NCBI GenBank assembly: GCA_034422875.1
Contig: DAOUJI010000048.1
Coordinates: 1 to 7,842 of the forward strand
Length of the DNA stretch: 7,842 nt
Reading direction: 5' to 3'
From: DAOUJI01 sp034422875
GTDB lineage: Bacteria > Chloroflexota > Dehalococcoidia > Lucifugimonadales > JAGWBF01
Below are positions 4,843-7,842 of this stretch, one piece after another; the first letter of the stretch is position 1; the number at the start of each line of letters is the position of its first letter. The notes under the pieces are model-generated. The model was not told the origin of the DNA. It made no database searches and worked only from the letters and a program-made list of their open reading frames with translations. The translations under genes were made by a program, and so were the position numbers.

Positions 4843-6249
4843 ATGTCGAACGAAGATATTGCGTTGATGGCGCATCTCATGAGACGTGCCGGCTTCGGGG
4901 CCACCAGGGACCAGCTCGAACAACTTGTTGAGAAGGGCTACGAGCAGGTTGTTGATGAGTTGGTGGATCCCGACGCCTACGGGATACCCAAAGTAGACAC
5001 CGACACGCTGTACCGGTACTATCCATCGCTTCACGGTATAGCTCCTCCGCCGGAAGGCCGTTCCCACGTCATGTATCACCTGGTGAACAGTCCGCGCCAG
5101 TTGGAAGAGAAAATGGCGCTGTTCTGGCACCACATCTTCGCAACGGGCAACTCCAAGATTGACAACCCGACGGAGTTGGTGCGCCAGTTCCAGATGTTGA
5201 GGGACAACGGGCTTGGGAACTATCGAACCCTCCTCCTAGAGCTTTCCAAAGACCCGGCCATGCTCTTCTGGCTCGACAACAACTACAACCACAAGGACCA
5301 ACCCAATGAGAACTGGGGGCGCGAGCTCCTGGAACTGTTCTCCATGGGCCAGGGGAACTACACCGAAAAGGACGTGTTCGAGTGTTCCCGGGCTTTCACG
5401 GGCTGGACCATAGCTCCAAAGCTTCCCAGGTCGCCCAACGGGCGGTTCCTGTGGAGCTTCCTGTATGACCCCGAGGACCACGACGATGGCGAAAAGGAGT
5501 TCCTTGGCCACAAGGGAAATTTCAACGGCCAAGACATCATTGACATCATCGTCCGCCAGCCGGCCACGGCCCGCTTCATCGGCAGGCACCTGTACAACTT
5601 CTTCGTAGCCGATGAAGTCCAGGTCCCCGCATGGCTGGATGTCCCGCCCAGGGACTCGGTGGCCCTGAACATAATCGGGGACGCTTTCGTGAACTCAGGG
5701 TTCAATATGGCGGAGACCATGCGGGTGTTGCTCAACTCCGACTTCTTCAAAGAGGCGACCTTCCAAAAGGTCAAGAGCCCGGCAGAGGTCGTGGCGGGAG
5801 TAACCCGAATGGTGGGTGACTGGGCCTTCCCAAGGCCGGGAATCCTGCCCCTCGGCAACGAGCCCGGATACATGGGCCAGGAAATCCTGGACCCGCCCAG
5901 CGTCGAAGGATGGCACACCGGAGCGGAATGGATAGACAGCGGCTCACTGGTGCGGCGAATCAACTTCGCAGCAGACCGCTTGTCAAACATTCACATGCCC
6001 GGAGTGGTGTCCATCGTCAATAGGATCAAGGAACAGGGAACATTGTCGCCCGCGGGACTGGTGGACGCGTGCCTGGACCTTCTAGGCCCCATCCAAGTCG
6101 AGGACGACACCAGGAATGAGCTCATATCCCTCGCAGAGCAGGGTGGCGACCTGCGCTGGGATACAGAGGAAGAGGCTGCGGGAGCGCCCCAGCGAATTGG
6201 GGACATGTTGGCCCTTATAGCCTCCTCGAGAGAATACCAATTCGGCTAG
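4843..6249 (+). CDS. DUF1800 domain-containing protein
   Basis: A 468-aa DUF1800 family protein of unassigned biochemical function. Family blocks appear in order: LMRRAGFGATRDQLEQLV near the N-terminus, EEKMALFWHHIF at about 88-100, LRDNGLGNYRTLLLELSKDPAMLFWLDN in the middle, NENWGRELLELFSMG at 155-169, FTGWTI shortly after, and DPPSVEGWHTGAEW from 350 followed by the usual RRINF. The length is within the family's range. No signal peptide or transmembrane segment is seen, and the in-frame TAG at 4834-4836 excludes a hidden one, so the protein should be cytoplasmic. Many relatives are predicted to be exported. The DUF1501 gene follows 42 bp downstream, the standard partner of this family, so the two products very likely act together. 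Transcription probably comes from P1 and P2, under the tandem palindromes. Confidence 0.93.
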   Translation: MSNEDIALMAHLMRRAGFGATRDQLEQLVEKGYEQVVDELVDPDAYGIPKVDTDTLYRYYPSLHGIAPPPEGRSHVMYHLVNSPRQLEEKMALFWHHIFATGNSKIDNPTELVRQFQMLRDNGLGNYRTLLLELSKDPAMLFWLDNNYNHKDQPNENWGRELLELFSMGQGNYTEKDVFECSRAFTGWTIAPKLPRSPNGRFLWSFLYDPEDHDDGEKEFLGHKGNFNGQDIIDIIVRQPATARFIGRHLYNFFVADEVQVPAWLDVPPRDSVALNIIGDAFVNSGFNMAETMRVLLNSDFFKEATFQKVKSPAEVVAGVTRMVGDWAFPRPGILPLGNEPGYMGQEILDPPSVEGWHTGAEWIDSGSLVRRINFAADRLSNIHMPGVVSIVNRIKEQGTLSPAGLVDACLDLLGPIQVEDDTRNELISLAEQGGDLRWDTEEEAAGAPQRIGDMLALIASSREYQFG

Positions 6250-6280
6250 GCGCACCGGAAAAGACTACGGAACTAAAAAA

Positions 6281-6286
6281 GGAGGA
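6281..6286 (+). promoter_or_regulatory. Ribosome binding site that sets the DUF1501 GTG start
   Basis: GGAGGA follows a run of six A residues and lies 5 nt before the GTG at 6292. The in-frame TAA at 6274-6276 excludes any upstream start, so GTG is accepted as the initiator. Confidence 0.85.
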
Positions 6287-6291
6287 ATATC

Positions 6292-7419
6292 GTGACCGAC
6301 AAGAAAGACCCGATCCTGGTCATCCTGCAGCTAACCGGCGGGAATGACTACTTCAACACTCTGATACCCCACAACGACCCCCTCTATTTCGACAACCGGA
6401 AGATGGTTGGGATCAAGGAAGAGGAGATGCTCCAGATAGACGACGAGTTCTCCCTCCACCCTTCCATGGAGCCCATGAAGGAGCTTTGGGACATGGGCAA
6501 GGTCGCCTTCGTCCACGGAGTCGGCTTCCCCAACTCCCCGCGCTCCCACTTCCGCGCCATGGACATCTGGCACACCTGTGAGCCGGACAAGGTAGCCACC
6601 GAAGGCTGGCTGGGACACGCCACCCAGCAGATCGACCCCAACAAGGACAACGTGCTGACTTCCGTCAACTTCGGAAACGGCCTGCCCCGCGCCCTGGCCA
6701 AGCCCGGCGTGTCCGTCGCTTCCGTATCAGACCTAGCCACCTACGGAATCCTGACCGGACTGGAAGACCAGCAGCGGCAGGTCGCTCTGGAGAGGTTCGA
6801 GCGCATGTACGCCCCCGCCATCGGCACGGGCTACACCATGGACTACCTGAGCATGACCGGTCTGGACGCCCTCAAGGGCGCCGACATCCTGCGGACCGCC
6901 CCGGACGTGTACGAGTCCAACGTGGAGTACCACGGCAGCTCCATAGGCCGCAAGATGCGAGACATCGCTCAGGTCCACCTGGCCGGTTTCGGCACCCGCA
7001 TCTTCTACACGCAGCACGGCAGCTTTGACACCCACGCCACCCAGCTCGGCGCCCACGCTCAGCTGTGGACGGATGTCTCCCACGCAGTGCGCGACTTCTA
7101 CGCTGACCTCCAAGAGCACGACGCCGCTGACAACGTGGTCGTCTTCATGTTCTCCGAGTTCGGCAGGCGGGTGAAGGACAACGGCTCCGGCACCGACCAC
7201 GGCGCCGGCGGACTGGCCATCGCAATAGGCGACCCGGTGGTGGCCGGCTACCACAGCGAGTACCCGTCCCGCAAGCCTGAGGACCTCCAATTCGGAGACC
7301 TCGTGCCCAACGTGGACTTCCGCGGCGTGTACTCCACCATTCTTGAGGACTGGATGAACATCGAGGCCGCCCCCATCGTCGGCGGAAACTTCGAGGCTCC
7401 CAGCTTCATCAAGAAGTAA
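6292..7419 (+). CDS. DUF1501 domain-containing protein (alkaline-phosphatase-like fold)
   Basis: A 375-aa DUF1501 protein, a family related to the sulfatase/alkaline-phosphatase superfamily, with no established substrate. Visible family blocks are LTGGNDYFNTLIP near 14-26, HPSMEPMKELWDMGKVAFVHGVG, SHFRAMDIW, GSFDTH (D246, H248), SEFGRR (288-293) and the TDHG motif (301-304, D302 and H303). The Asp and His residues in these blocks are the likely metal-site ligands, by analogy with the superfamily. Most DUF1501 proteins I know carry a Tat signal. This one begins directly at the core strand (MTDKKDPILVILQLTGG), and the upstream in-frame TAA proves that no signal was missed. It is therefore a cytoplasmic variant matched to an equally signal-less DUF1800 partner. 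Third codon positions are overwhelmingly C or G, especially in the second half, which suggests good expression. A stem-loop follows the stop at once. Confidence 0.94.
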   Translation: MTDKKDPILVILQLTGGNDYFNTLIPHNDPLYFDNRKMVGIKEEEMLQIDDEFSLHPSMEPMKELWDMGKVAFVHGVGFPNSPRSHFRAMDIWHTCEPDKVATEGWLGHATQQIDPNKDNVLTSVNFGNGLPRALAKPGVSVASVSDLATYGILTGLEDQQRQVALERFERMYAPAIGTGYTMDYLSMTGLDALKGADILRTAPDVYESNVEYHGSSIGRKMRDIAQVHLAGFGTRIFYTQHGSFDTHATQLGAHAQLWTDVSHAVRDFYADLQEHDAADNVVVFMFSEFGRRVKDNGSGTDHGAGGLAIAIGDPVVAGYHSEYPSRKPEDLQFGDLVPNVDFRGVYSTILEDWMNIEAAPIVGGNFEAPSFIKK

Positions 7420-7842
7420 GCCTGACAAGCATCCGCCTTAAGCGGAGTTCAGGCAACAATAGGATACGAAGCTTCCGGGGGAACCGGGGAGGCGTGAGTC
7501 CCCCTTGTTCCCCCGTTGGCTTTATGTGGCAGGTCGGGACGACCAAAAGTCGCACAACCGCCCCGTCCAGCGACGCCACAATCTCACGGACGGAATATCC
7601 TGAAAGGGCTGCGATATGCTGACACAATTCGTCGCTGGCCGAGTTTACGACTACGACCATTGCATCGGAGGAAACTTCCTCTGGCCTTGTGACTTCGCCC
7701 TCGGCCCTGGGGGAAGCGTGTACATTGCCCAGAGAGGATTTGAGTTCTTCGGAAATCACGGACTGTTGAAGACCTCCCTTGATGAAGAGCCTGCGTGGGA
7801 GAACAAGGGACCCCTGTTCGGAGACGGGAAATGCCGGTTCCC
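7409..7842 (-). CDS. Possible C-terminal part of an unrecognised protein entering from the right edge
   Basis: The minus strand is open from the right edge (first full codon 7840-7838) to TGA at 7411-7409, giving 143 residues. I do not recognise it. The first hundred or so residues look coding: a charged stretch (PRAEGEVTRPEEVSSD), then an alternating hydrophobic strand and helix pattern (AMVVVVNSAS, ELCQHIAALSG, VREIVASL, AVVRLLVV) like a small alpha/beta domain. A GTG at 7759 is a possible internal start, but its nearest GGAGG is about 13 nt away, so the gene more likely begins outside the window. The last ~40 residues are Arg-, Leu- and Pro-rich, run through two strong stem-loops and overlap the DUF1501 3' end by 11 bp. 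That tail is suspect and may be read-through of noncoding sequence after a frameshift. Confidence 0.4.
   Translation of the reverse strand, partial: EPAFPVSEQGSLVLPRRLFIKGGLQQSVISEELKSSLGNVHASPRAEGEVTRPEEVSSDAMVVVVNSASDELCQHIAALSGYSVREIVASLDGAVVRLLVVPTCHIKPTGEQGGLTPPRFPRKLRILLLPELRLRRMLVRLTS
7420..7454 (+). terminator. Nested stem-loop directly after the DUF1501 stop
   Basis: GCCTGA (7420-7425) pairs with TCAGGC (7449-7454). Inside it, TCCGC (7432-7436) pairs with GCGGA (7442-7446) around CTTAA. It begins on the base after the TAA stop. No T-tract follows (AACAAT), so it may be a 3'-end stabiliser or a non-canonical terminator. Confidence 0.45.
7476..7515 (+). terminator. Strong GC-rich hairpin downstream of the operon
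   Basis: CGGGGGAAC (7476-7484) pairs perfectly with GTTCCCCCG (7507-7515). After a small internal loop, GGGGA (7486-7490) pairs with TCCCC (7499-7503), leaving an 8-nt loop: 14 pairs in all. Only TTGGCTTTATG follows, so the T-tract is weak. It is very likely structured in RNA; it could end the DUF1800-DUF1501 transcript or be one copy of a dispersed hairpin repeat. Confidence 0.5.
7801..7819. repeat. Imperfect 19-bp palindrome near the right edge
   Basis: GAACAAGGG (7801-7809) and CCCCTGTTC (7811-7819) pair at 8 of 9 positions around a single A. Read on the minus strand, this segment and its flanks share short blocks (GGGAACCGG, CCCTTGTTC) in the same order as the hairpin at 7476-7515. It may be a diverged inverted copy. 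It lies inside the possible minus-strand coding frame. Confidence 0.3.

Noticed and set aside
6733..7428. Minus-strand open frame of 231 codons opposite DUF1501
   Set aside because: Its Val/Gly/His-rich composition is the reverse reading of GC-rich third positions in a confidently identified gene.
1..7842. CRISPR array, tRNA or rRNA gene, insertion sequence or phage module
   Set aside because: No regularly spaced repeats, cloverleaf sequences, transposase motifs or phage structural genes were seen in the window.

Overview
The window is moderately GC-rich, gene-dense bacterial DNA with sigma-70-type promoters and good Shine-Dalgarno sites. It holds no rRNA, tRNA, CRISPR array or insertion sequence that I can see. 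The gene mix (a stand-alone amidase, a Zn beta-lactamase-fold hydrolase, apt, a 7Fe ferredoxin, and a DUF1800/DUF1501 pair behind a LysR regulator) would fit an environmental Chloroflexota-like or similar deep-branching bacterium. That placement is inference, and nothing in the window fixes the phylum.

Layout, left to right. (1) 1-1254, plus strand: an amidase-signature enzyme whose N-terminus lies outside the window. (2) 1264-3027, minus strand: a metallo-beta-lactamase-fold hydrolase downstream of apt (33-bp gap, probably one transcript from a promoter near 2727-2755), and a separate 7Fe ferredoxin gene. (3) 3171-3586, minus strand: a small predicted membrane or secreted protein with its own promoter, RBS and terminator-like sequence. 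(4) 3512-4589, plus strand: a LysR-family regulator, divergent from the small gene across a compact two-promoter region with palindromes. (5) 4590-4842: a long regulatory intergenic region with two good promoters, a pair of related 18-bp palindromes placed on the second promoter, and a leader hairpin. (6) 4843-7419, plus strand: DUF1800 and DUF1501 genes in an evident two-gene operon. (7) 7409-7842, minus strand: the C-terminal part of a possible gene entering from the right, overlapping two strong stem-loops.

The most notable region is 4590-7419. DUF1800 and DUF1501 proteins are a recurrent pair of poorly understood function. Here neither protein has an export signal, and in-frame stops upstream exclude a missed N-terminal signal. 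The operon is preceded by two tandem palindromes of consensus ACAARGGA-N2-TCCYYTGT, exactly 20 bp apart. One ends on the first base of the -35 element and the other sits in the -35/-10 spacer. This looks like a dedicated switch for the pair. The adjacent LysR gene and its divergent small membrane-protein gene form a second candidate regulatory unit.
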